Source of the DNA: an uncultured Prevotella sp.
GTDB taxonomy: Bacteria; Bacteroidota; Bacteroidia; Bacteroidales; Bacteroidaceae
Assembly (NCBI GenBank): GCA_900318395.1
Contig: ONKL01000039.1
Span: forward strand, 1 to 32,483
Length of the DNA stretch: 32,483 bases
Reading direction: 5' to 3'
In this document: positions 25,545 to 32,465 of the stretch, piece after piece
Layout of the letters: each line of letters opens with the position of its first letter
Position numbering within the stretch: position 1 is the first letter of the stretch
Position numbers and translations under genes: made by a program
Notes under the pieces: model-generated
The model's input: the letters and a program-made list of their open reading frames with translations, nothing else
Told to the model about the DNA's origin: nothing
Databases searched by the model: none

Positions 25545-26426
25545 ATGAAAAAGACAGAATCAACAAACGTATTCAAGCGGCTCCGCAGCAAGGAGTTTGG
25601 TATGGTAAGTGTAATTAGTAACGAGAAGGAGGGCGAAGGGTATGTCAATGCCAATGACCTATGCCGTGTTCTGGAACTGTCTGAGAAGGACGTGTTCCCC
25701 AAGCTCATCGATTGTCTTTATAATGCTACTGTAGAAGATGCTGATGGCAAACAGCATAAGATGCCCTTCGTGGATGAAAACGGACTCTATATGATGTACC
25801 TGATGAGCAAAAAGAAGTATGCCATCCGCTTTCAGGACTGGTTGCATGAGGAGTTCTTTCAGCATCTGTATGAGCAGCAGAATATTAATTATGGTTTTGA
25901 CAAAGATACAAAGCCAGTATTGGAGTCGGATGCCAAGCGTCAGGCATTGCGTTATATGGCCACTGCTGCCAATGTGATGAAGTCCGGCCATTTCAAGGAA
26001 GGAAAGGCTATTCCGGAATTGACGCGATCCCACCTGATAGGGTGGTGGCATAACTTCAATGACCAGTCCATTTTCATGCTACAGTTCAACTGTAAGACCC
26101 AGTGCTATTTGTATGAGAATATCAGAATGAACGTGTATCTGAGAAAGATGGTTGACGGCAGGATTGGTTATTGCGATATGCACATCAGTTTCCTTGACCT
26201 CGATGATGACAACCATGAGTTCTTTGTGATTGATACTGTTATGCCAAGTAGTGTCATATCAGACGGCACAATTCTTGACTTTATTCTGGAAGACCAGTTT
26301 ATTGATGAGGATATAATGGATCCGGAGAATCTTGATCTTGTGCTTATCCTGAACGGTGCGATGTCGTTCTATCGATCGAGACGTATAGAGAATACTAATG
26401 ACCAGCCGCTGATAGAGTTCGTGTAG
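25545..26426 (+). CDS. BRO-N-like (phage antirepressor-type) protein
   Basis: A 293-aa protein. Residues about 20-105 resemble the BRO-N/KilA-associated domain of phage antirepressors: GYVNANDLCRVLELSEKDVF, then FVDENGLYMMYLMSKKKYAI and FQDWLHEEFF. The C-terminal half (about 130-290) is unlike usual antirepressor partners; it has ELTRSHLIGWWHNFNDQS and an acidic segment (FLDLDDDNHEFFVID) and I do not recognise it. The last gene of the accessory operon, followed by a strong terminator. A DNA-binding or regulatory role is likely from the N-terminal part. Confidence 0.6.
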   Translation: MKKTESTNVFKRLRSKEFGMVSVISNEKEGEGYVNANDLCRVLELSEKDVFPKLIDCLYNATVEDADGKQHKMPFVDENGLYMMYLMSKKKYAIRFQDWLHEEFFQHLYEQQNINYGFDKDTKPVLESDAKRQALRYMATAANVMKSGHFKEGKAIPELTRSHLIGWWHNFNDQSIFMLQFNCKTQCYLYENIRMNVYLRKMVDGRIGYCDMHISFLDLDDDNHEFFVIDTVMPSSVISDGTILDFILEDQFIDEDIMDPENLDLVLILNGAMSFYRSRRIENTNDQPLIEFV

Positions 26427-26448
26427 TGTGACGCGCTAATAATATAGC

Positions 26449-26483
26449 AAAAGGCAGGGAGTCATAATGATTCTCTGCCTTTA
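26449..26483 (+). terminator. terminator hairpin, copy 1
   Basis: AAGGCAGGGAG pairs across a short loop with CTCTGCCTT (core stem 26451-26457 with 26475-26481), followed by T/A-rich sequence. It closes the accessory operon. Both arms are nearly identical to the hairpin at 27807-27842. Confidence 0.75.
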
Positions 26484-26604
26484 TAAAATCTTCTGTTTTG
26501 AGAATAATTAGGGCTTGTAAACGATTAAAGAAGATTATTATGCGGAAAAGTGTTAAAGAACAAAAGTTTTTGCCTTTTGATGATGTATTTCTCATTTTTT
26601 TTTG

Positions 26605-26612
26605 TATCTTTG
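26605..26612 (+). promoter_or_regulatory. -7 promoter element of the AT-rich cargo gene
   Basis: TATCTTTG followed by CA is a perfect Bacteroidetes TAnnTTTG box, 28 bases before the ATG at 26640. A TTTG at 26576-26579 may be the -33 element although the gap of 25 bases is long. The rest of 26427-26604 holds only the terminator and AT-rich sequence. Confidence 0.7.
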
Positions 26613-26639
26613 CAAGATAAATAGAATTTTGCATTAATA

Positions 26640-27578
26640 ATGAAGAATATTTTGTCTACCAATAATTTGAGAACGGGAGCTGCATGGCTGTTCCTTATTG
26701 TTGGTGTTATATTATATGCCGCAGGCTTCTTTTGGATTGATGAGCAATCCGTTTGGAGTAGAATTTCTATTAAAATTGCTGATGTTTTAGTTATTGGTGT
26801 GGTTTTAGGATTTGTTACTAATGCTGCTCAATTTATAGGAATTTTTAAACAAGACTTGCAAGATATTATTTATGGTAAGGAGTTCGTTAAGCAACGAAAA
26901 GATATATACCCTTTGTGGGAAAATTTATCCAAAGAACTTTTCAAGAACAAATTTCCTACACTTCATAAAGAATTATTGAAAACTGTAAATGGGTATTTGC
27001 CTCAAGACGAAGTCAGTTATTATAGTGATTATGAAGTTCATACATCTATCGAATGGATTGATAAGGAAAAGGGAATTATAAAATTAACGGATAGAGTGGC
27101 TTTTGATCTTATTGCAGAAACGACAGATAAAATTCCATATCCAATAAAAACATGGACAACAATAAAGAATAAACAAGAGTATAAAAATCAAATAACTCAA
27201 ATATCTGTAAACAATATCAAGCTAAAGCCAGAAGAACTCAAGTTCATTAGTGAAAAAAAAGATATTGAAGGTAGTTTATGTCAGGAACATCAATTAATGT
27301 TGCATGGAAGCACTAAATACGAAATTAAATATACTAGAGAAAAAACGTATAATATAGACGATGATTATTATGTGGGTTTCAGAGCAAAGTATATTGTAAA
27401 CAAATTGCGAGTGTGCTTAGATTTGCCAGACGAGATTGATGCAATATTTACATGTCGTGGTACCCAAAAAGATTTTGAAGATGTTAACAACAATAATAAT
27501 AGGATAGAAAAAAGATATCGTGGAATAGTTTTACCACGTCAAGGTTATATATTTGCCCTAAAACGGAAAAGCAATTGA
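26640..27578 (+). CDS. AT-rich cargo gene: two-TM membrane protein of unknown function
   Basis: A 312-aa protein with two N-terminal membrane helices (about 14-33, GAAWLFLIVGVILYAAGFFW; and about 45-68, KIADVLVIGVVLGFVTNAAQ) and a cytosolic domain of about 240 residues. The latter starts with YGKEFVKQRKDIYPLWENLS and continues as alternating beta and charged segments (VHTSIEWIDKEKGIIKLTD). The architecture resembles a widespread, unnamed family of two-TM proteins with the pattern KQRKDI-x-x-LW. Base composition and codon use are far more AT-rich than the neighbours, it has its own promoter and terminator, and it is a lone gene: signs of recent acquisition. A host-defence effector is possible but unproven. 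Confidence 0.7.
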   Translation: MKNILSTNNLRTGAAWLFLIVGVILYAAGFFWIDEQSVWSRISIKIADVLVIGVVLGFVTNAAQFIGIFKQDLQDIIYGKEFVKQRKDIYPLWENLSKELFKNKFPTLHKELLKTVNGYLPQDEVSYYSDYEVHTSIEWIDKEKGIIKLTDRVAFDLIAETTDKIPYPIKTWTTIKNKQEYKNQITQISVNNIKLKPEELKFISEKKDIEGSLCQEHQLMLHGSTKYEIKYTREKTYNIDDDYYVGFRAKYIVNKLRVCLDLPDEIDAIFTCRGTQKDFEDVNNNNNRIEKRYRGIVLPRQGYIFALKRKSN

Positions 27579-27667
27579 ATTATGAAGCAATTATCAAGTG
27601 ACATGGAGGGTTAGTAGAAATCTAAGTCCATCCAAACCAAGTGAAAAGAAAACAAAAGTGACTAACC

Positions 27668-27699
27668 ATGGGGATGCAATTATTGCATTCCCATTTTTC
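27668..27699 (+). terminator. terminator of the cargo gene
   Basis: ATGGGGATGCAA pairs with TTGCATTCCCAT (one G-T wobble, TTA loop) and is followed by TTTTTCT. It lies 90 bases after the cargo stop codon. Confidence 0.8.
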
Positions 27700-27806
27700 T
27701 AGAGGAAAATTTTAAAAGAAAAGTGCAGAATTGAAGTGCTTACGTTTAGAACGATACGATGTCATTCCATCATTCGTGGCTCTTATAAAAGTTTATGGAA
27801 CAAAGA

Positions 27807-27842
27807 AAAAGGCAGGTAGTCGGTATTGATTCCCTGCCTTTT
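27807..27842. terminator. terminator hairpin, copy 2 (bidirectional)
   Basis: AAAAGGCAGG (27807-27816) pairs with CCTGCCTTTT (27833-27842). On minus it would end the toxin-antitoxin operon (stop at 27864). Arms and flanking AGTC/GATT match copy 1 at 26449-26483. Confidence 0.75.
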
Positions 27843-27863
27843 AGCTATATATCTGGCTCGTTG

Positions 27864-28205
27864 TTACCAAAGGGCAACTTTGCCTATTGCATCACCGAGG
27901 TCAAGTGTAGCGGTAGTCACTCCGAGAGCCTGAAAAACACGGCTCATAGTTGGAATGCTGATGCTATAACCTTTCTCCAATCGAGAGATTTGTGCTCTTT
28001 GCACACCTATCCGCTGGCCCAGCTGTTCCTGTGTGAGGTTCTGCTGCAGACGTGCTTTCTTGATAGCCTCTCCTAACTCATAGGCATGTACCGATTCGGC
28101 AACGCTCCTTTCAAATTCATCACGGCGTGGTGTGCCAACTTTGCCGAAATGCTTGTCAAGCACTTCTTCCGAGCTGTACAACTTGAATTTTCCTACCTGT
28201 TCCAT
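27864..28205 (-). CDS. HigA-type antitoxin (XRE helix-turn-helix)
   Basis: A 113-aa antitoxin and repressor. The XRE-type HTH is at about 46-98: GEAIKKARLQQNLTQEQLGQ, then IGVQRAQISRLEKGYS and IPTMSRVFQALGV. The N-terminal 40 residues (FKLYSSEEVLDKHFG...) probably contact the toxin. It follows the toxin gene by five bases in the toxin-first order of higBA-type pairs. It should bind the inverted repeat at 28588-28605 and repress the pair. Confidence 0.88.
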   Translation of the reverse strand: MEQVGKFKLYSSEEVLDKHFGKVGTPRRDEFERSVAESVHAYELGEAIKKARLQQNLTQEQLGQRIGVQRAQISRLEKGYSISIPTMSRVFQALGVTTATLDLGDAIGKVALW

Positions 28206-28210
28206 ACCTC

Positions 28211-28555
28211 TTATTTTTTAGCTTTAAAATATTCTTGTCTTATTCTCTCTGCCTTGGAAATTTCTTTCTTCGGCGTTTTCTGAGTCTTCTTAATAATACC
28301 ATGCGTGGCAATAACTATTGTATCGGTCTGCGTGTCCCAGAATGCAAACAATCTGTACTTGACTTTATTGTAGAGCGTTCTGAACTCCCAGATTTCTGTA
28401 CCCTCTAACTTAGAGAAGATAACTGGATTCCTTTCGCCACACTCCACACGGTGTACTATTTCCAGCAGTTTGTCACCTGCGGACTTTGGTATGCTCTCTA
28501 TAAACGAAAGAGCTTCCTCCAGATATGCGACTTTCGGGTTGTTTCTTGCCATCAT
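28211..28555 (-). CDS. HigB/RelE-type toxin (phage gp49-like)
   Basis: About 114 aa from ATG 28555 (MMARNNPKVAYLEEAL). An upstream in-frame ATG (28651) is rejected because the promoter -7 box lies between it and 28555. The protein has the gp49/RelE look: helical start, then GTEIWEFRTLYNKVKYRLFAFWD, a beta core with Arg residues, ATHGIIKKTQKTP and a Lys-rich helical end. Such toxins cleave mRNA on the ribosome. Paired with the downstream XRE antitoxin. Confidence 0.86.
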   Translation of the reverse strand: MMARNNPKVAYLEEALSFIESIPKSAGDKLLEIVHRVECGERNPVIFSKLEGTEIWEFRTLYNKVKYRLFAFWDTQTDTIVIATHGIIKKTQKTPKKEISKAERIRQEYFKAKK

Positions 28556-28572
28556 ATTGTCTTTTGTGGGTG

Positions 28573-28580
28573 CAAAGTTA
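28573..28580 (-). promoter_or_regulatory. -7 promoter element of the toxin-antitoxin operon
   Basis: On minus this reads TAACTTTG followed by CA, a perfect TAnnTTTG box. The toxin ATG is only 17 bases downstream, giving a very short leader and fixing the toxin start at 28555 or 28552. Confidence 0.72.
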
Positions 28581-28587
28581 ATAATTT

Positions 28588-28605
28588 GTTTCGAGATTAC
28601 GAAAC
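28588..28605. promoter_or_regulatory. operator: perfect inverted repeat
   Basis: GTTTCG-AGATTA-CGAAAC, a perfect 6-base palindrome with a six-base spacer just upstream of the -7 box, overlapping the -33 region on the minus strand. It is the likely binding site of the antitoxin (autoregulation). Confidence 0.65.
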
Positions 28606-28654
28606 ATTTCTTAATCTTTTTTGCTATTTTCCCCATAGAAATGATTTCCAACAG

Positions 28655-29074
28655 TTATTTTGACCTCAAAAAACTGCAATTTCCGAGAGCTGCACCTGCT
28701 TTCGCGATGTTGTAAAGATTGTACGCAACACTGATAGGTAGGGCTATGATGCCGATGGCCATAGAGACAGCCAGCTTGATGACCATGAAGATAAGCATAG
28801 TCAGGCAACCACCGATGCAGATCATGTTGTTCATGAAGCCGGACAGCACGGACATACCACAGAAGAGCGCAGCCATAGCATAGCCGTCAAAGATACGTCC
28901 GTCTGGCACGTTGTCGAATACCAGATTGAGTTTGTAGCCGATGATGAAGAGTATAGCGTAAATCACCAGACGCATGAAGGAAGAACGGAAAGCCCTTGAC
29001 TCGTTATAATCGCTGAATATCAGAGAAAGCATGTTCCCCATTCTCTTGAATACTGTCGTGTTTGTTGTCATCAT
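28655..29074 (-). CDS. polytopic membrane protein, unrecognised
   Basis: A 139-aa membrane protein with three or four helices: about 34-52 (MRLVIYAILFIIGYKLNLV), 64-82 (GYAMAALFCGMSVLSGFMN) and 84-118 (CIGGCLTMLIFMVIKLAVSMAIGIIALP). The N-terminus is polar (MMTTNTTVFKRMGN). Family not recognised. It is the last gene of the minus-strand mob/par cluster, 161 bases after the DUF3408 gene with a large hairpin in between. An accessory transfer-channel role is a guess from its position. Confidence 0.6.
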   Translation of the reverse strand: MMTTNTTVFKRMGNMLSLIFSDYNESRAFRSSFMRLVIYAILFIIGYKLNLVFDNVPDGRIFDGYAMAALFCGMSVLSGFMNNMICIGGCLTMLIFMVIKLAVSMAIGIIALPISVAYNLYNIAKAGAALGNCSFLRSK

Positions 29075-29163
29075 AGTCGTAAATCTTTAAATGATAATTG
29101 ATAAACCTTAACTGAGCCATATCCCTTTTGTGGAGTTTCTATCTCCATCAGGGTGCAGGCTGT

Positions 29164-29206
29164 GACACATTAGCGTGCCTCACATGGACTGGGCATGTAA
29201 TGTGTC
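29164..29206. repeat. large inverted repeat between the DUF3408 and membrane protein genes
   Basis: GACACATTA (29164-29172) is the exact complement of TAATGTGTC (29198-29206); the stem continues through GCGTGCC/GGCATG with a bulge, leaving a loop of about 12 bases. No T-run follows on either strand, so it could be a processing site, attenuator or protein-binding site rather than a simple terminator. The rest of 29075-29235 holds a small hairpin (TGGAG...CTCCA near 29131-29147) and AT-rich repeat. Confidence 0.6.
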
Positions 29207-29235
29207 TGCCTACATCCGATGGAAGGAAGAACATA

Positions 29236-29727
29236 TCAAAGAATACCGCCCTTGTTTTTCTGCATGAGTTGGATATTCTCCTTGTTGCGCTCGATAAACG
29301 TCCTGCATACCGCATTGAGGATATTGCCGAAGTTGAACTGTCGGCAGTTGATGCGGATGATGTCGAGAGCCCGCTTTATATCAGGGTTCAGTACAACGGT
29401 AATCCTGTTCTCGTCGGGATTGTCGTTGTAGAACTCAGCATATCTGAGCATGGTGTCCCACTCACCAGAGCCAGCCTCGATAACTGGCTGCACATTCGTC
29501 TGCTTTCCTCGACGTGTTCTGGCTACTTTCGGCCTTTGTGGTGTCGTATCTACCTGCGCAACCTCAGAACTTTTGTTCTGAACTTCTGCATCAGAAACTG
29601 TGTCCTCTATTGTCGTAACCTCCTTATCTTCTTCTGAAGGAATCGGATCATTCTGCGCATCCATGAAAGCACCCAGAGAATCCAGGTTAAGGATGTCGGG
29701 CTGTTGTATCAACTTGTTTGCTGCCAT
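29236..29727 (-). CDS. DUF3408 protein (TraB-like, ParA partner)
   Basis: A 163-aa protein with a disordered, acidic and basic N-terminal half (about 25-85; PKVARTRRGKQTNVQ) and a C-terminal ribbon-helix-helix-like domain (NRITVVLNPDIKRALDIIRI...NAVCRTFIERNKENI) as in DUF3408 proteins of Bacteroidetes conjugative elements. It follows the parA gene after one base, as traA-traB do in CTnDOT. It probably binds DNA at a centromere or oriT-like site and works with the ParA ATPase. Confidence 0.75.
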   Translation of the reverse strand: MAANKLIQQPDILNLDSLGAFMDAQNDPIPSEEDKEVTTIEDTVSDAEVQNKSSEVAQVDTTPQRPKVARTRRGKQTNVQPVIEAGSGEWDTMLRYAEFYNDNPDENRITVVLNPDIKRALDIIRINCRQFNFGNILNAVCRTFIERNKENIQLMQKNKGGIL

Positions 29728-29728
29728 A

Positions 29729-30415
29729 TTATTCCAGTTTTAGAAGTTCGTTATAAATCATGTCGAAGGCCGGAGCTACACACTCTGTCTGAATCTTCGT
29801 GTTCCCGAAGGTGTTGTAACGGGCAATGTCTGCACGGTCTGACACCATCGGAGTGACGATGCCACCAGCCTGTGCCAGTGCCTCGTCCGTCTTCTTCCAT
29901 GTCTGAAGCTCTGCTGCAGTGCCACGTGTACGGATGACCAGGTTCGGTACGAATATCAGCTTCGGCTTCTGGCGCCCTTTCAGATAGGTTATCCAGATGC
30001 GTCCCACCAGATTCAGAAACTTTTGGGTGGCAATGAGACAATTGAACTCGTACTGATACGGGCAGATGATAACATCACTGAAGCCCAACAGAGGCACCAT
30101 GCCCTCCAGATAGATGTTGCCAGGAGAGTCAAAGAGATAGATGCCGTTGGTGGACTTCACCGACTTTAAGAGCTGTGCAGACTGCTGCAGATGGTCAATC
30201 TCAATCTGCCTAACCTCGTATGGCACCTTATCCGTTTGCAGACTCTGGCTGTCGTACTTGCGCTTGTCAACGATGGAGTGCTGACGGTCGCAGTCCAGCA
30301 CGCAGACCTCACCTTGATGTTTCTCTGACAGATAGTTTGCGAAGAGTGTGCAGAGGGTCGTCTTACCTACGCCACCTTTCTCGTTCGCCCATGTGATTGT
30401 AATGTTCTTCCTCAT
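29729..30415 (-). CDS. ParA-family ATPase (TraA-like)
   Basis: A 228-aa ATPase. The deviant Walker A KGGVGKTT (residues 13-20) and Asp41/Asp43 in VCVLDCDRQHS, then YLFDSPGNIY, identify a ParA/MinD-type enzyme. In conjugative transposons of this phylum it is encoded next to a DUF3408 protein and the relaxase genes. It may position or partition the element or load the relaxosome on the transfer machinery. The operon order on minus is accessory protein, relaxase, ParA, DUF3408, membrane protein. Confidence 0.92.
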   Translation of the reverse strand: MRKNITITWANEKGGVGKTTLCTLFANYLSEKHQGEVCVLDCDRQHSIVDKRKYDSQSLQTDKVPYEVRQIEIDHLQQSAQLLKSVKSTNGIYLFDSPGNIYLEGMVPLLGFSDVIICPYQYEFNCLIATQKFLNLVGRIWITYLKGRQKPKLIFVPNLVIRTRGTAAELQTWKKTDEALAQAGGIVTPMVSDRADIARYNTFGNTKIQTECVAPAFDMIYNELLKLE

Positions 30416-30460
30416 TGTTCTACTATTTTTAAAAGTTACTATTCTAATAATTGTTCTCAG

Positions 30461-32032
30461 TTATGACCTACGGATCATAGCACGTTCATCATCCACCTCA
30501 CCGTAGCTGTTGCGGTTGGCATCGGGATTGTAGTTGATGCGGTCGCTGCTGCCAATCTCATTTGATATAGGACGTGTCTTGCCCTGGGACACATTATGAC
30601 GATGCTCCGAAGTCTCGATGTCAGCAGAGTTAGCACTTCTGAACTTACGCATGTCAATGCCGTTTGCCTCCAAGTCAACTACCTCACGTTTCGATGGATT
30701 CACACAGAAGAACTTGTCCTTGAAGCGGTACGTCCAGATACCCTCGTCGTTCAGACGGTCAAAGATACTCTCATGGCTACTACTATCCTTACCCAAATCC
30801 AACTGTTCGTTAATGGTGTTGATAGTGGACTGGATATTGTTGCCGTTCTCTTCTACATGCAGATGCTCAGCCGAGACATTGAACATCTTTGAGAGCAAAC
30901 GAACCTGTTGGCCATTGACAGGTGAAAAGCCCTGTACCCATGCCACTTTATCATTATACTTGATCTTATCGACGAGATAGCTGGCCAGTTCCTCTTTGTC
31001 CTTTCCCATGATGATGCTGCCGTGCTTGATGTAGCAGCCATAGAAACGGTGCAGGTCACGGTTAAGGTCGAAGGTCGTTGCAAGAGGATTCTCCCGTAGC
31101 TTGTCCTCGATGAAGAAATCTACCTTCTGAAGTTTCTCTTTACGACTCTGGAACTGGAGCAGATCCTTTACGCTGAGGATGTCGCTGCCTTTGAATACGG
31201 ACTTGTTAGCATTATCGACCACCATATAGCCGTAAGGTGTAAACTCCTTGCCGAGGAACTTTAAACTGATGCCGAACTTCTTCTTTAGCATAACCTCCAA
31301 CTCCTCACGGCTACTACTCTGGTCATGGTACTTCTTGAGGATAGCACGAAGCTGACGGATGCGCTTTTTTTCCTCTTCACCATTCTTACGGCATAACTTC
31401 TCTACATCCTTTACTGCGATGCTGTCCTGTACCTGCCCACCTCTTTTTATATATATGTCCTTGTCCTGTATGTAAGCCTCGTAGCCCGAAGTCTCGAAGA
31501 CCGCCATGAACTGTGATACACTCTCGAAGTGATACGACTTCGCCAGCTTCATCATTTCGGAGTTCTGGTGCTTCTGGTCAATGCTCATGATGGATTCGAT
31601 GGCCTTCAGCGAACGGATATTCTCCATAGAGTCAGCAATCTTCTTTCCGTCTGGACTGATACGGCTTGTCACGATATGCAGATGGTTGTTACCCGTATCA
31701 TGGTGAAAGTACATCAGCACAGGCTGGCTATCGTTATTGTAACCCATCTTATCAAGATACTTCCAAGCAATACCTATCAGCTCTTCTTTGGAATATTCGT
31801 CACCCTTGCAGGAGATAGCTGCATGAAACTGCGTCATCCGAGTGCGGTCATTCCTGGCAGAGTAGTCCATCAGATAGTTCCGAAGCGAGGTGATGCCCCG
31901 CATTTCAGGCGCATCCTGCAGATACCCGAAGTTACGGATGGCTACCAGTTCAGCCACACCATGCTCCACCTTCCGCTCGTTGTAGCGGACGGCAGAGAAG
32001 GTCGAACTGGACTTTAGGATGGTTGCTATCAT
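30461..32032 (-). CDS. mobB: MobB-like relaxase (MOBP-related)
   Basis: A 523-aa relaxase that nicks oriT and pilots the DNA strand. Candidate catalytic Tyr17 lies in VRYNERKV and the histidine motif HHDTGNNHLH (residues 110-119; His111, His117, His119) coordinates the metal, the usual relaxase arrangement (Y-N-E near the start, then H-x-D-T-x-N-x-H-x-H). Residues about 190-450 hold an unrecognised C-terminal part with YGYMVVDNANKSVF; the end is polar. The start overlaps the end of the accessory protein gene by four bases. Confidence 0.9.
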   Translation of the reverse strand: MIATILKSSSTFSAVRYNERKVEHGVAELVAIRNFGYLQDAPEMRGITSLRNYLMDYSARNDRTRMTQFHAAISCKGDEYSKEELIGIAWKYLDKMGYNNDSQPVLMYFHHDTGNNHLHIVTSRISPDGKKIADSMENIRSLKAIESIMSIDQKHQNSEMMKLAKSYHFESVSQFMAVFETSGYEAYIQDKDIYIKRGGQVQDSIAVKDVEKLCRKNGEEEKKRIRQLRAILKKYHDQSSSREELEVMLKKKFGISLKFLGKEFTPYGYMVVDNANKSVFKGSDILSVKDLLQFQSRKEKLQKVDFFIEDKLRENPLATTFDLNRDLHRFYGCYIKHGSIIMGKDKEELASYLVDKIKYNDKVAWVQGFSPVNGQQVRLLSKMFNVSAEHLHVEENGNNIQSTINTINEQLDLGKDSSSHESIFDRLNDEGIWTYRFKDKFFCVNPSKREVVDLEANGIDMRKFRSANSADIETSEHRHNVSQGKTRPISNEIGSSDRINYNPDANRNSYGEVDDERAMIRRS

Positions 32033-32430
32033 ACTGGTTTCTCGCTGAAAATTCGTGTAAAAATCTTATGTTCCGTGGCTGCAATGTCGCTGTTCAAAGA
32101 CAGAAGCTGATGCAGTACCGGCTCAATCGCAGTGGTTATATACCGCATTTCATATTCGCCATTTTCCGCAAGCACATTGCAGTAATGCGCCACCTGATTG
32201 AGGTTGTTGCCGATACGATTCAAGTCTGCTTCGTGCTTCGATATGAGCGGATAAAGCAGGTTCATCGACTCGATACGACGCTTCATAAGCGTGTCATCAT
32301 AGTGGGCTACCGCATCGCGGATCATGGCACTGATGCCACCATAGTTAGCCGCCTTTGCCTCGAACATATCCCTTTCCGCACCGCTTACCCGGAGTCTTAC
32401 GATACGGTCTTTGTTTCCGGAATCTTTCAT
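32029..32430 (-). CDS. mobA: mobilisation accessory protein (MobA/MobC-like, RHH)
   Basis: A 133-aa protein with a ribbon-helix-helix-like N-terminus (RIVRLRVSGAERDMFEAKAA) and the C-terminal MobC-type signature ADLNRIGNNLNQVAHYCN. Such proteins bind oriT and help the relaxase nick. It overlaps the relaxase gene by four bases and starts 13 bases from the inverted repeat at 32443-32465. Confidence 0.85.
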   Translation of the reverse strand: MKDSGNKDRIVRLRVSGAERDMFEAKAANYGGISAMIRDAVAHYDDTLMKRRIESMNLLYPLISKHEADLNRIGNNLNQVAHYCNVLAENGEYEMRYITTAIEPVLHQLLSLNSDIAATEHKIFTRIFSEKPV

Positions 32431-32442
32431 GGTCTCTGTAAT

Positions 32443-32465
32443 AGTCTGTGAGTTGCGAACAGACT
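32443..32465. other. candidate oriT inverted repeat or mob operator
   Basis: AGTCTGT (32443-32449) and ACAGACT (32459-32465) form a perfect 7-base inverted repeat separated by nine bases (gagttgcga), directly upstream of the mobilisation accessory and relaxase genes. That is where oriT is usually found; an operator for the mob operon is the alternative. The window ends 18 bases later. Confidence 0.5.

Larger units (their letters stand above)
27579..27863. other. intergenic region between cargo and antitoxin genes
   Basis: 285 bases without a gene. It holds an inverted repeat GGTTAGT (27609-27615) / ACTAACC (27661-27667), the cargo terminator, and terminator copy 2. The GGTTAGT pair followed at once by the terminator hairpin could mark a small structured RNA or the 3' UTR; I see no -7 box for a separate transcript. 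Confidence 0.4.

Noticed and set aside
29128-29637. Plus-strand ORF (169 aa) opposite the DUF3408 gene
   Set aside because: Antisense to a gene with clear DUF3408 features and crossing the large hairpin.
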